A stretch of 64,000 nucleotides of DNA. Source: CAINVV01 sp963663005. GTDB lineage: Bacteria > Bacteroidota > Bacteroidia > Bacteroidales > Prolixibacteraceae. The notes beneath the pieces are model-generated. The model saw only the letters and a program-made list of their open reading frames with translations. It was not told the DNA's origin and ran no database searches. Shown here piece by piece: positions 17,456-26,524 of the stretch (position 1 is its first letter; the number at the start of each line of letters is the position of its first letter). The translations under genes were made by a program, and so were the position numbers. Where the stretch lies: NCBI GenBank assembly GCA_963663005.2, contig CAXXHH010000010.1:424012-488011 (forward strand), read 5' to 3'.

Positions 17456-18784
17456 ATGACCAGTACAAAACTATCTACCTATATTTTAGGTCTTTTATTC
17501 TTTGCCTTATTGGGTTGCCAGAAAGATAATTCCGGTGAAAAGGTTGTTCCTGAAACGACCAAGTTTATGGTCATTTCGGATATTCATTATTTTGATCCAT
17601 CCTTATTCACGATGCCCCTTAACGCCTATTTACAGGGTTATATTGCGGCAGACCGCAAATTACTTGCGGAAAGCAGTACAATTCTGCAGAATATGCTAAC
17701 CTCCGTAAAGGCTGAAAAACCCGATTTCTTATTGATAACCGGAGATTTAACCAAGGATGGTGAAAAATTCGATCACCAGGCCCTGGCAGCTCTATTTAAA
17801 ACAGTATCTGATCAAGGCATAAAAGTTTTGGTTATTCCTGGCAACCATGATATTAACAATCCGGCCTCCTATAGTTATCTTCAATCAGCTCAAACAAAAG
17901 TTGACAATATATCTCCTACCGATTTCGCATCGATTTACGCAAATTGCGGATATGGAAATGCGGTTGAGCGCGATCCTAATTCGCTGAGCTATGTCTCAGA
18001 ACCGGTTAGTGGGGTTTGGGTGATGGGAATTGATGCTTGTCAATATAATCCATCAGGTATAATTGCAGGAAGCATATCTGCGAGTACCCTAAGTTGGATA
18101 AAATCGGTCGTAGACAAGTCGAAACTGCAAAAGAAGATTCTGCTTTCAATGATGCATCATGGATTGATCGAGCATTTTGCTGGTGAAAGCACCTTATTCT
18201 CAGAATATGTGATTTCTGATTGGCAAAATGTTTCTACCACTCTGGCCGATTACGGTTTGAACGTCATTTTTACCGGGCACTTTCATGCACAGGATATCAC
18301 AAAAAAAACCAGCGGGAATGGATTTGTATATGACATTGAAACCGGAAGTCTTACAAGTTACCCTTGTCCCTACAGTATTATAACCCTGAATACGGTAAAC
18401 AAATCGTTAAAAATATCTTCCAAAAAAATTGAAGGGGTAACTTTCAGCACAATCCCGGTAGGTACCCCTTTTCAACAATATGCCAAGGATGATTTAATTG
18501 TCGGAACGAAATTCATTTCTTATTACATGCTTAGTGCACCACCCTACAATATTCCCGGTACTACTATCTCAGCATTACAACTCGACCGGATTATGGCAAA
18601 CGTTATTGTAGCGCACTATGCCGGTGATGAATCGCCATCATCAGCTGATAATACCGACACCCAAATGGTTAAAACAATGATTCCTTCGCTGGGATTGGCT
18701 ATACAAGGAGTGTGGACAGATCTTCCTCCCGCCGATAATAATATAACCATCAATCTGACATCAGGAACTTCAATATCAAATTAA
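17456..18784 (+). CDS. metallophosphoesterase lipoprotein
   Basis: A 442-aa calcineurin-like phosphoesterase anchored as a lipoprotein (FFALLGC, Cys21). The metal-site blocks come in order: VISDIHYF, ITGDLTKDG, IPGNHDINN, SMMHHGLIEH and FTGHFHAQD, all with intact His, Asp and Asn ligands. The C-terminal 130 residues form a separate region of unknown role. The preceding gap contains an inverted repeat that may control it. Extracellular members of this family act on nucleotides or phospholipids; no substrate can be assigned. It is not similar enough in layout to the one at 8254-9114 to call them recent duplicates. Confidence 0.85.
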   Translation: MTSTKLSTYILGLLFFALLGCQKDNSGEKVVPETTKFMVISDIHYFDPSLFTMPLNAYLQGYIAADRKLLAESSTILQNMLTSVKAEKPDFLLITGDLTKDGEKFDHQALAALFKTVSDQGIKVLVIPGNHDINNPASYSYLQSAQTKVDNISPTDFASIYANCGYGNAVERDPNSLSYVSEPVSGVWVMGIDACQYNPSGIIAGSISASTLSWIKSVVDKSKLQKKILLSMMHHGLIEHFAGESTLFSEYVISDWQNVSTTLADYGLNVIFTGHFHAQDITKKTSGNGFVYDIETGSLTSYPCPYSIITLNTVNKSLKISSKKIEGVTFSTIPVGTPFQQYAKDDLIVGTKFISYYMLSAPPYNIPGTTISALQLDRIMANVIVAHYAGDESPSSADNTDTQMVKTMIPSLGLAIQGVWTDLPPADNNITINLTSGTSISN

Positions 18785-18960
18785 ATTCCGGTTTGGTCAG
18801 TCGGCGTTTGTCCTCGAGAAAGAAGAAAAAGTCTGTCGCTACCGGGCTGTAATTTTCTGGAAGGCTCAAAGGCTAGGCCAGTCGTGACGATCATATTGGC
18901 GGCACATCAGGTTGTGCCTTAAAATAGAGACACTTTTCTTATTCGAAATTTTAAATTATA

Positions 18961-18996
18961 AACGGTTTCAATTTAGGCAACTGAAACCGCTTTTTC
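18961..18996 (+). terminator. intrinsic terminator
   Basis: Perfect 8-bp stem CGGTTTCA (18963-18970) / TGAAACCG (18982-18989), then CTTTTT. It lies 180 bp after the phosphoesterase stop. A second small hairpin, GGCACA/TGTGCC, is at 18901-18918. Confidence 0.65.
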
Positions 18997-19024
18997 TATA
19001 AGGCTTTGACCATAGTTTTATGAA

Positions 19025-19702
19025 CTATTTTCTTGCAATTATTCGTTTCTTTTCATCTTGAATTTCTTTGTATGTGTTATACCTCCGAGGGACATCATCA
19101 CTGTTCCGTAACTTAGCTATAATGGCAAAAGACATCCCAATGAGCGTAAGCCAAGTTGCTGTGAATTGAATAGGTTTAACTTTAAAGATTATCATTACCA
19201 ATGGAATAGCTATATTAATAATAATGGCTACGCCAATTAAGATACGCCAGAATCGAGGACTGAAACGCTTCCTCAAATTAGGACACTTATTTTTAACATT
19301 TACGATGAAGGTATCAATAAAACTATTCCACTCATTGATATTATTTCTATTAAGATAGAAGATATTTTTATTCCTCCCATCATTGAGTCTGATTTGTAAA
19401 TTGGCATAATTACCATTGTTTTCATAATGATACCAATGTATTTCATTCCAATTAATATTTTCATCTTTTTCTTTGAGTTCTATCCCGCTTTCATTAATCA
19501 GAACGGTCATTAGTTTTGTTGGGAAAAGGATTTTTCGTCCAATTTTATAAATAATGGGTATTACAAAAAGATATGAAAACGCATAAATGAGATTCCGAGT
19601 GTAAAAACCGATTAACCCTCCACCTAATATCCAAACTAATAATAATACAAAACCGGTTAACATATATTTAACCATAGACATTGTAGTGAATTTGAATTCC
19701 AT
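19025..19702 (-). CDS. hypothetical membrane protein
   Basis: A 225-aa protein that I do not recognise. There are two membrane spans near the N-terminus (about 10-30 and 38-55), then a soluble region of about 90 residues of PH-like character (LINESGIELKEKDENINWNEI), then two spans (about 150-170 and 180-197) and a basic tail. The gene is AT-rich with many AAT/ATT codons compared with its neighbours, which hints at recent acquisition. It faces the upstream terminator and appears to be a single-gene unit. Confidence 0.65.
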   Translation of the reverse strand: MEFKFTTMSMVKYMLTGFVLLLVWILGGGLIGFYTRNLIYAFSYLFVIPIIYKIGRKILFPTKLMTVLINESGIELKEKDENINWNEIHWYHYENNGNYANLQIRLNDGRNKNIFYLNRNNINEWNSFIDTFIVNVKNKCPNLRKRFSPRFWRILIGVAIIINIAIPLVMIIFKVKPIQFTATWLTLIGMSFAIIAKLRNSDDVPRRYNTYKEIQDEKKRIIARK

Positions 19703-19840
19703 ATATTAGATATTAGTTCAGAATTAGTTATACACTCAAAGAGTATTTTATATTGGATCACCAGAGCTTCGTCATAAAAAAATAGAGCTCTCTGAAATCC
19801 TTTAAATATGTCATTTGATCCACTGTTTGGCTTATTTTTG

Positions 19841-19894
19841 ACATATCAAAGCACAAAAGGCCTGTAAATACAGGCCTTTTGTGCTTTGATATGT
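19841..19894. repeat. perfect 26-bp inverted repeat beside tRNA-Pro
   Basis: Arms 19841-19866 and 19869-19894 are exactly complementary, with only 2 nt between them. The right arm ends on the discriminator base of the tRNA at 19894. It could be a very long terminator for the tRNA transcript, although an exactly matched arm of this length is unusual for that, or it could be the trace of an insertion at the tRNA end. Confidence 0.85.
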
Positions 19895-19967
19895 CGGGGT
19901 GACAGGATTTGAACCTGCGGCCTCGTCGTCCCGAACGACGCGCGCTACCAAGCTGCGCTACACCCCG
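19894..19967 (-). tRNA. tRNA-Pro (anticodon CGG)
   Basis: On the minus strand a full 74-nt cloverleaf: acceptor CGGGGTG/CACCCCG with A73, D-arm with AGCTTGGTAGC, anticodon stem CGTCG/CGACG with loop TTCGGGA (anticodon CGG), and T-arm GGTTCAAATCC. The CCA end is not encoded. It is a standard tRNA gene with a perfect inverted repeat touching its 3' end. Confidence 0.95.
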
Positions 19968-20142
19968 ATTTTGTTCGCTTGCGAAAATAATACTTTTTCA
20001 TCAATGAACAGACAAAGGAGTTCTATTAAAAAAAGAGAATTTTGTAAAACTCGAAAGCCATCTAAATTTTTCTCATTCTGAGCTTTAGGATTACCCGAAG
20101 CCTGGAGGAAGCCCCAGGATAATTTCGGATTCCGTTTCGCCT

Positions 20143-21093
20143 CTATCCAATAAATCCTAGATCAAATAGTAGCTCACCTAAAATTAAATGCGCAATCGTT
20201 ACACCGACCAATGTTCTGTGTCTCAGGTAGAGAAAGCCGAAAAAGAGTCCGGCAAAGATCGTTACGAGCATCGTTGTTCCGGATAAATGCATGTGCACCA
20301 CACCAAAAAGCATCGAAGTGGTTATTACCGCAATCGGCGATTTGTACTTCCCTGTCAGCATTTTTTCTGCGTTGTTCTGGACGAAACCCCGGCAAATGAA
20401 TTCTTGCATGAAAGAGTTTATGAGGTAGAAAAAAAGCTTTAGTACGGTGACAGAGGTGATAAAAACCGCCTGGCCCGAAAAACTATTTCCGGGAGTATTC
20501 ACCAGGTAAAACTTAAGGCCAATTACCAATGCCGCTAAGGGTATGGATATGAGGATACTCTCAATTAATGCGCGTTTTCCTCCCTTAAATGTCAGGCCCC
20601 AATAACTTAGTGGGAATCTGTATTTCCGCAAATACATAAAAATAACGAAGCCCGTGCCCCCCACGAAGCTATAGGTTATGATTGTCTGAACGGTACTGTT
20701 TACCCAGTCTGTCTTCAGTATTTGGGAAACCAGGATCGCATAGAAGCTTAGTAGAATCACGGTAGTCGACAACAAGAAACCACTCATCGACTGCAGTTTA
20801 GCGGCCTCTTCCAATTGGACATTTTTCGATTTTATCTCCTCAATTTTCTGCTCAAGCGAGTGTTCACGCGCCTCAATTTTAACGCTCATCATGCCCATTG
20901 TCTCGGCAAGATCCCGCATTTCTTCGGATTCGGTTTTGGATGCAGCAATTTCGTAGATTTCTTTGGATGAATTGAAATCACCCTTGATTATCTTCCAGGC
21001 AACTTCCTTTAACTTGTTGATGGATGATGCACTCGTATCGGTGTGAATTTTTGAATTTTCTGAACCACCAACAAAATCATCATTATTTTCCAT
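20143..21093 (-). CDS. CPBP-family membrane protein, probably inactive protease
   Basis: A 316-aa protein with a soluble N-terminal part of about 105 residues (including a coiled-coil stretch REHSLEQKIEEIKSKNVQL) and a C-terminal CPBP/Abi membrane domain. CPBP proteases use EExxxR, FxxxH and HxxxN motifs. Here the first motif is Q-E-F-I-C-R, so the leading Glu, the catalytic one in the Rce1 structure, is Gln. The second motif FGVVH is intact. The third, HLILG, has Gly where Asn is expected. It is therefore likely a non-catalytic relative. The protein at 22088-22891 has all motifs, which makes a useful contrast. Confidence 0.85.
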   Translation of the reverse strand: MENNDDFVGGSENSKIHTDTSASSINKLKEVAWKIIKGDFNSSKEIYEIAASKTESEEMRDLAETMGMMSVKIEAREHSLEQKIEEIKSKNVQLEEAAKLQSMSGFLLSTTVILLSFYAILVSQILKTDWVNSTVQTIITYSFVGGTGFVIFMYLRKYRFPLSYWGLTFKGGKRALIESILISIPLAALVIGLKFYLVNTPGNSFSGQAVFITSVTVLKLFFYLINSFMQEFICRGFVQNNAEKMLTGKYKSPIAVITTSMLFGVVHMHLSGTTMLVTIFAGLFFGFLYLRHRTLVGVTIAHLILGELLFDLGFIG

Positions 21094-21391
21094 AGGATAG
21101 TTTATCGTTAAAGTACAGCAAATGCTTAAATGTGGTATTCAATTATGCATTTCACCCCTAAATCCCCTGAAGAGCACTTTTTGCATCTATCTCCATTTCA
21201 GATAATTGCATCAAAATAAGTCCATTTAAGGGTTTGGGATAAAAACACGGAAATAAATAATTCTAATTGTTTGGTATGCTGTATCAAAAATAAAAAAATT
21301 ATCCTTGATCGGACTTGAAGCGCTACAATTTTTGGAACAAACTAAGGGACTGAATGTTTATCCGGACTGGAATATTCTGTTTTGGAGAATG
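21094..21391. other. intergenic region without a recognised gene
   Basis: A 298-bp AT-rich gap between two minus-strand genes. It should contain the promoter for the CPBP-like gene. I see no coding frame of note, no tRNA and no clear terminator. Confidence 0.5.
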
Positions 21392-21997
21392 CTATTTTAA
21401 TGTAGGTCTCGAAATTTCTACCGTGAATTCGGATTCCACAAATTCAATCAATTCTGCAAAGAAACTTCTGAACAGAGCCTCAAACTGATCGTATTCAATA
21501 TCCAGTATTTGTGCTGCCCACAGGCTGTTGGCTGGTAATGAAGTGCGACGCGACATGATTTCGAGCACATGAAACATGGTTTCACGTTGGGCATACGATT
21601 CCAACCGCTTGTGCCTGATCAGAAAAGGAAGAAACTGCTTTACCCGAAACGGGAGCAGCATGAAATTAGAAAGGAAGACGGTATGAGCTTGTTTCGAAAA
21701 CTGGCGCAAGGAGTACACCGAGTATTCCGGAAAATTGGAGGCAAGAAAATGGTCGAAGAATATGTCTGAAACGATCCCTGCGTGACGCCCGAACCCCGGC
21801 TTCAAAATCTTGTTAAATTCCTTCACGTCTGAATGCTGATCCGTGAAAGAATCAATGCTGCGATGCATTCTGATTCCATACGCAACCATTTCGGGATAAT
21901 CCTTGTATTTATTCCCTTTCACATAATCACCGATAAAATTGCCGAGTTTAATTTCGTCAGAGTCGCCTGAAAGGTATATGTGCGCCAAATAATTCAT
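21392..21997 (-). CDS. acpH: acyl carrier protein phosphodiesterase-like protein
   Basis: A 201-aa member of the AcpH/DUF479 family, which removes the 4'-phosphopantetheine arm from acyl carrier protein. The family N-terminus MNYLAHIYLSG and the HD-like metal residues in MHRSIDSFTDQH and DIFFDHFLA are present. The frame extends to 22018, but the ATG at 21997 matches the family start. Whether true ACP hydrolase activity exists outside proteobacteria is unsettled, so the gene name is given with reserve. It lies between two CPBP genes on the same strand. Confidence 0.85.
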   Translation of the reverse strand: MNYLAHIYLSGDSDEIKLGNFIGDYVKGNKYKDYPEMVAYGIRMHRSIDSFTDQHSDVKEFNKILKPGFGRHAGIVSDIFFDHFLASNFPEYSVYSLRQFSKQAHTVFLSNFMLLPFRVKQFLPFLIRHKRLESYAQRETMFHVLEIMSRRTSLPANSLWAAQILDIEYDQFEALFRSFFAELIEFVESEFTVEISRPTLK

Positions 21998-22087
21998 ACT
22001 GATCTCAAAAATAGCCAAAATAGCCTTCCGTTTTTACGGTATCCGTGATTAAACGATAACTTACGTGGTGCGGAATGGGTTGAAACT

Positions 22088-22891
22088 TTATGCCCTCTTT
22101 CTCGCGGTAATAAAATAGATTCCAACTACCCCACCGCACAAAACCAACAGGTTGATCACCTGATTTTGCATTGTGTCTGATTTAAGCCAGACTAAATTCG
22201 CCGAAACATCCTGATAATAAACGGATAAAAATATCACGCCATTGTGAAGGGCATGCGTGAAGATGGCCGCTAACAGTGACCCGGTTCTTAGTCGGACGAA
22301 ACCAAGGAGGAGTCCCAGAAGAAAAGTGGGTCCGAGTTGCCAGGGATTCAGATGAAATAGAGCAAAAAGCAAGGCGGAAAAGAAAATTGCCAGTGGGGCG
22401 GAATAGATCCGCTGAAACCCGCTGAAAATAACGCCTCTGAAAATTAATTCTTCGACGACGGGAGCCAAAATAACAACCCTCAGAATACCAAACCATACTC
22501 CGTGATCGGACTCAAATAATCTGCTAAAAAGCTCCATAAACCAACTGGGCGGAGGCAATAACTTGTCGACATACACCGTTATCCCATTCATAAAAAACTG
22601 AAGAGAAGACAATAAAATAAGGAGAAGCGGAATAATCAACCAGTGGAAAAATTTCATCGGAAAGATTTCCCGGTAGGGTAATCCGGAAAATCGTGCACCC
22701 AGAAAGAGTATGATAGAAGTAGTTGCAAAAAAAATCGGGATTTTCAACAAAGGTTCTTGTAACCAATCTGTTCCATGCTGGTAGTCGTAAAGAGCCAATG
22801 GAAAATCGATGATTGTCTGCAAAAAAGTGTACAAGACAATCAGGTTGACGGCCTGCCAAAATGTTGGGTAATATTTTATCGTTGTTTTCAC
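22088..22891 (-). CDS. CPBP-family intramembrane glutamic endopeptidase
   Basis: A 267-aa membrane protein with about seven or eight spans. All three CPBP motifs are intact: EELIFR, FALFH and HALHN, so an active Rce1-type protease is likely. In bacteria these are linked to self-immunity for peptides or to membrane protein turnover; no target is suggested by the neighbours. It starts at ATG 22891, upstream of and divergent from the ribosomal protein operon. Confidence 0.9.
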   Translation of the reverse strand: MKTTIKYYPTFWQAVNLIVLYTFLQTIIDFPLALYDYQHGTDWLQEPLLKIPIFFATTSIILFLGARFSGLPYREIFPMKFFHWLIIPLLLILLSSLQFFMNGITVYVDKLLPPPSWFMELFSRLFESDHGVWFGILRVVILAPVVEELIFRGVIFSGFQRIYSAPLAIFFSALLFALFHLNPWQLGPTFLLGLLLGFVRLRTGSLLAAIFTHALHNGVIFLSVYYQDVSANLVWLKSDTMQNQVINLLVLCGGVVGIYFITARKRA

Positions 22892-22979
22892 CTATCTTCG
22901 TACGAATATTGCTTTCAAATGTAATGAAAAGGGCATTATTTTAATTGCAAAAAATCTTGGAATAAAATTTGCAGCAATG

Positions 22980-23011
22980 TTTGATTATTAAAACAAAAAG
23001 TAGTTACTTTG
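22980..23011 (+). promoter_or_regulatory. Bacteroidota promoter for the rpmB operon
   Basis: TTTG at 22980-22983, a 20-nt spacer, then TTACTTTG at 23004-23011, which matches TAnnTTTG in seven of eight positions. Spacing is typical for the phylum. The rpmB start follows 45 bp downstream. Confidence 0.65.
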
Positions 23012-23056
23012 CACACTGTTTAAAAAATGTTGGACAGAAGATAAAAAATACGCATA

Positions 23057-23299
23057 ATGTCTAGAGTTTGTCAGATTACAGGTAAAAAAGTGATGGTTGG
23101 GAATAACGTTTCTCACTCAAAACGGAGAACCAAAAGAAAATTCATGGTGAACATATTCACCAAAAGGTTTTATCTGCCGGAAGAAGACCGTTGGATCAAA
23201 CTGAATGTATCAGCCGCCGGGTTGAGAACAATAAATAAAAACGGCCTGAACGTTACCTTGAAAGAGGCAAAGACAAAGGGCTTCATTGAAAATTATTAA
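23057..23299 (+). CDS. rpmB: 50S ribosomal protein L28
   Basis: An 80-aa ribosomal protein of the large subunit. The family start MSRVCQITGKKVMVGNNVSH is exact for Bacteroidota L28, followed by RRTKRKFMVN. It heads a small operon with rpmG and the DUF4295 gene, with 13-bp and 7-bp gaps, an arrangement common in this phylum. Transcribed from the promoter at 22980-23011. Confidence 0.98.
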   Translation: MSRVCQITGKKVMVGNNVSHSKRRTKRKFMVNIFTKRFYLPEEDRWIKLNVSAAGLRTINKNGLNVTLKEAKTKGFIENY

Positions 23300-23312
23300 T
23301 ACGTACTGAGCA

Positions 23313-23501
23313 ATGGCTAAGAAAGGCAAAGGTGGCAGACAGCAGATAATTCTCGAATGTACCGAGCACAAAGCGAGTGGTCTGCCCGGAACTTCAAGAT
23401 ATGTAACGAAAAAGAACCGGAAGAATACGCCGGAACGTCTTGAACTGAAAAAATACAATCCAATTTTGAAGCGTGTCACAGTACACCGCGAAATAAAATA
23501 A
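23313..23501 (+). CDS. rpmG: 50S ribosomal protein L33
   Basis: A 62-aa large-subunit protein with the L33 core ILECTEHKASGLPGTSRY and the ending LKKYNPILKRVTVHREIK. It has no CxxC zinc pairs, so it is the zinc-independent form. Sits between rpmB and the DUF4295 gene in one operon. Confidence 0.98.
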   Translation: MAKKGKGGRQQIILECTEHKASGLPGTSRYVTKKNRKNTPERLELKKYNPILKRVTVHREIK

Positions 23502-23508
23502 TTGAGTT

Positions 23509-23664
23509 ATGGCAAAGAAAGTAGTTGCATCACTTCAGAAAGGTGCCGGAAAAGCATATTCGAAGGTTATTAAAATGGTTAAGTCGGAGAAATCCGGAGC
23601 GTATACTTTTGTTGAGGAGATTGTTCCCAACGAAATGGTAAAAGATTATTTTGCCAAAAAATAA
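23509..23664 (+). CDS. DUF4295 small basic protein
   Basis: A 51-aa basic protein reading MAKKVVASLQKGAGKAYSK and ending DYFAKK. It belongs to DUF4295, a Bacteroidota family found directly after L28 and L33, and probably associates with the ribosome. Function is not established. It is too short for many gene callers. A terminator follows within 25 bp. Confidence 0.92.
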   Translation: MAKKVVASLQKGAGKAYSKVIKMVKSEKSGAYTFVEEIVPNEMVKDYFAKK

Positions 23665-23688
23665 TTCGTGCTTTAAGAAATTAAAGGC

Positions 23689-23728
23689 AAGCTTTCGTCA
23701 GTATTGATGAGAGCTTTCTTTTTTTTAT
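23689..23728 (+). terminator. intrinsic terminator of the ribosomal protein operon
   Basis: Twelve-pair stem (23689-23700 with 23705-23716, including two G-U pairs), 4-nt loop GTAT, then TCTTTTTTTT. It separates the ribosomal genes from ftsY. Confidence 0.85.
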
Positions 23729-23801
23729 CATGCCACACCTTATTTGAATTTTCAAAACTGGATAGTTTCTATCTTTAACAATATTCTCAACAATCTGCAA
23801 C

Positions 23802-24749
23802 ATGGGTATTTTCAGCTTTACTCGATCAAAAAAAGAGAGTCTGGACAAAGGACTCGAAAAGACCAAAGAGAGCGTATTCTCTAAGCTTTCCCGTGCAATT
23901 ATTGGAAAAACGAAGGTTGACGACGAAGTTCTTGACAGTCTGGAAGAGATCCTTATCTCATCGGATGTTGGTGTAAATACTACGCTCAAAATAATTGAAC
24001 GCATCGAAAAAAGGGTTCTGCGCGACAAATACGTCAGCACAACCGAATTAAATGGAATACTCCGGAGCGAAATTGCCGCTTTGCTTGCAGAAAACAATTC
24101 GTCTGACGTCGCCGATTTCGATCTGCCAAAGACAGGTAATCCGTATGTAATACTAGTTGTTGGTGTGAATGGCGTGGGTAAAACCACCACGATTGGCAAA
24201 CTTGCCTATCAATTCAAGGCGGCCGGCAAAACTGTCATTCTCGGGGCGGCCGACACGTTCCGTGCTGCGGCCATAGACCAGCTACAAATTTGGGCCGACC
24301 GTGTCGGGGTTCCGATCGTAAGACAACAAATGGGTTCTGATCCGGCTTCCGTGGCATACGATACGCTGCTCTCGGCCAAGTCGTCCAATGCAGATGTGGT
24401 AATCATCGATACGGCAGGTCGCTTGCACAACAAAATCAACCTCATGAACGAGCTTTCCAAGGTCAAGAAGGTCATGCAGAAGGTTTTCCCGGATGCACCG
24501 GATGAAGTTCTGCTTGTTCTGGACGGCTCTACCGGACAAAATGCCTTCGAACAGGCCAAACAATTTACCCTGGCTACTGAGGTTACGGCATTGGCTTTGA
24601 CCAAGCTGGATGGAACCGCCAAGGGCGGTGTGGTGATCGGTATCTCCGATCAGTTCAAGATCCCTGTAAAATATATTGGAATTGGAGAAGGATTGGATGA
24701 TCTTCAGATTTTCCAGCGGACAGAATTTGTTGATTCACTATTTAAATGA
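23802..24749 (+). CDS. ftsY: signal recognition particle receptor FtsY
   Basis: The SRP receptor GTPase, 315 aa, which docks ribosome-nascent chain complexes at the inner membrane. The N domain (about 1-100) is followed by the G domain with GVNGVGKTTTIGKLA (P loop), DTFRAAA, DTAGRLHNK and TKLDG, then the closing GIGEGLDDLQIF. It lacks a long acidic A domain, as usual in Bacteroidota. rimO follows on the same strand after a repeat-filled gap of about 100 bp. Confidence 0.98.
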   Translation: MGIFSFTRSKKESLDKGLEKTKESVFSKLSRAIIGKTKVDDEVLDSLEEILISSDVGVNTTLKIIERIEKRVLRDKYVSTTELNGILRSEIAALLAENNSSDVADFDLPKTGNPYVILVVGVNGVGKTTTIGKLAYQFKAAGKTVILGAADTFRAAAIDQLQIWADRVGVPIVRQQMGSDPASVAYDTLLSAKSSNADVVIIDTAGRLHNKINLMNELSKVKKVMQKVFPDAPDEVLLVLDGSTGQNAFEQAKQFTLATEVTALALTKLDGTAKGGVVIGISDQFKIPVKYIGIGEGLDDLQIFQRTEFVDSLFK

Positions 24750-24853
24750 AAAATGAATGGTGAATAGTGAAAAATGGAAGAATCGCTTCCCCCACTCTTC
24801 ACTCTTCACTTTTCGCTTCTCACTATTCACTTTTCTCTTTTCACTCAATTTTT
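24745..24853. repeat. fold-back short-word repeat (GTGAATAGTGAAA / TTTCACTATTCAC)
   Basis: The ftsY-rimO gap has GAATGGTGAATAGTGAAAA at its left and many CACTCTTCACTTTTC-like words at its right, which are reverse complements of the left words. The two sides can fold on each other. The frame of rimO runs through it, giving a false N-terminal extension. Confidence 0.7.
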
Positions 24854-26143
24854 ATGTCCAAAAGTATAAATGTGGTTACCATGGGGTGCTCCAAGAATCT
24901 GGTGGATTCTGAGCTTTTCCTCTCACAGATGGCGGCCAATGGCTATCAGGTGTTTCATGACGGAGCTGTCGCGGATGCACGCATTGTGGCCATAAACACC
25001 TGCGGATTTATTCTGGATGCCAAAGAAGAATCCATTGAATCCATTCTCGAGTATGTTGAGGCAAAGAAAAATGGAGATATTGATAAAATATTTGTATTTG
25101 GCTGTCTTACAGAAAGGTATAAGGATGATTTGCTAAAGGAAATTCCTGAGGTTGATGGTTTCTATGGAAAATTTCAGGTCAAGAAGATGGTGGAGGACCT
25201 GAAAGCCGATTACCAGCTAAGTTTGTCGCACAAACGTTATCAGACGACTCCTCCCCATTATGCTTACCTGAAAATTTCGGAAGGCTGCAACCGTCAATGC
25301 TCATACTGCGCCATTCCCCGCATGACGGGCAAGCACACCTCGGTTCCAATTGAGGAGCTGGTTGCTGAGGCTTCCGCATTAGCAGAAAAGGGTGTCAAAG
25401 AACTTCTGGTGATTGCTCAGGATCTCTCTTTTTATGGAATTGATCTTTACAAAGAGCAGAAACTGGCGGAGTTGACGCATCGGTTAGCGGCAATTCCCGG
25501 CATCGAATGGATCAAATTGCATTATGCCTATCCAACGAAATTTCCATATGACCTCCTGCCGGTGATTCGCGAAAACAGCAACGTTGCCCTCTATCTCGAT
25601 ATCGCGTTGCAGCACAGCAGTGACCATATGCTAAAACTGATGCGCCGGAACATTACGAGGGACGAGACGATCAACCTGATCAAAAGGATTAGGCAAGAGG
25701 TTCCCGGGATTCATCTCAGGACGACCCTGCTTGTCGGTCATCCAGGCGAAACAGAAGAAGATTTTGATGATTTGAAACAGTTTGTGCGAGAGATGCGATT
25801 TGAGCGCCTGGGGGTTTTCCCATACTCTCATGAAGAAGATACTTTTGCCGGAGAAACCTATGAAGATTCAATTGATCAAGAGGTTAAACAGTCGCGTGCA
25901 GAAGAGATCATGGCTATCCAGCAGGAGATAGCACTTGAAATTAATCAGCAAAAAATTGGTAAAGTGCTGAAAGTGATCATCGACCGGAAGGAAGAAGATT
26001 ATTTTGTTGGCCGCACCGAATATGACTCACCCGAGGTGGATGGAGAAGTGCTTATTAAGGCTAAAAAATTGGCGATTGGTAGCTTTTATCAGGTGCGAAT
26101 TACGGATGCAGAAGAGTTTGACCTTTACGGCGAAATAGTATAA
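24854..26143 (+). CDS. rimO: ribosomal protein S12 methylthiotransferase RimO
   Basis: A radical-SAM enzyme, 429 aa, that adds a methylthio group to an Asp of ribosomal protein S12. Order of domains: UPF0004 domain with MGCSKNLVDSE and NTCGF, radical SAM core with CNRQCSYC (CxxxCxxC), and a C-terminal TRAM domain. The frame is open from 24767, but that stretch is low-complexity repeat; the ATG at 24854 (MSKSINVV) fits the family start. Confidence 0.97.
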   Translation: MSKSINVVTMGCSKNLVDSELFLSQMAANGYQVFHDGAVADARIVAINTCGFILDAKEESIESILEYVEAKKNGDIDKIFVFGCLTERYKDDLLKEIPEVDGFYGKFQVKKMVEDLKADYQLSLSHKRYQTTPPHYAYLKISEGCNRQCSYCAIPRMTGKHTSVPIEELVAEASALAEKGVKELLVIAQDLSFYGIDLYKEQKLAELTHRLAAIPGIEWIKLHYAYPTKFPYDLLPVIRENSNVALYLDIALQHSSDHMLKLMRRNITRDETINLIKRIRQEVPGIHLRTTLLVGHPGETEEDFDDLKQFVREMRFERLGVFPYSHEEDTFAGETYEDSIDQEVKQSRAEEIMAIQQEIALEINQQKIGKVLKVIIDRKEEDYFVGRTEYDSPEVDGEVLIKAKKLAIGSFYQVRITDAEEFDLYGEIV

Positions 26144-26162
26144 ACCATTTAACAGTAGACTT

Positions 26163-26477
26163 ATGATACGTAATGCATTCAAAATGAAATTGAAAGCTGG
26201 TTTCGAAGCTGAATACAAAAAACGGCACGATGAAATTTGGCCAGAGCTGTCGGCCGAACTGACAAGTGCAGGTGTATCTGATTATTCCATTTTTCTGGAC
26301 GAGGAGACATTGACACTGTTTGCTTTTCAAAAGCTGACTGACTCAAATACTTCAGATCTACTTCCGGAAACAGCAATAGTAAAAAAATGGTGGAGTTATA
26401 TGGCTGATATTATGGAGGTAAACCCGGATAATTCGCCTATTGCAATCACTTTAAAAGAAGTTTTTCATCAGGATTGA
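26163..26477 (+). CDS. rhaM: L-rhamnose mutarotase
   Basis: A 104-aa mutarotase that interconverts alpha and beta anomers of L-rhamnose. Family residues are clear: Tyr and His in EYKKRHDEIWPEL, and WWSYMADIMEVNPDNSP near the C-terminus. Length is normal. It follows rimO by 19 bp, but no other rhamnose genes are nearby, so it may act on free sugars from distant catabolic genes. Confidence 0.9.
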   Translation: MIRNAFKMKLKAGFEAEYKKRHDEIWPELSAELTSAGVSDYSIFLDEETLTLFAFQKLTDSNTSDLLPETAIVKKWWSYMADIMEVNPDNSPIAITLKEVFHQD

Positions 26478-26524
26478 TCCTCAATCAACTATATTTGAAA
26501 ATAAACACTTAATACCATACAAAA

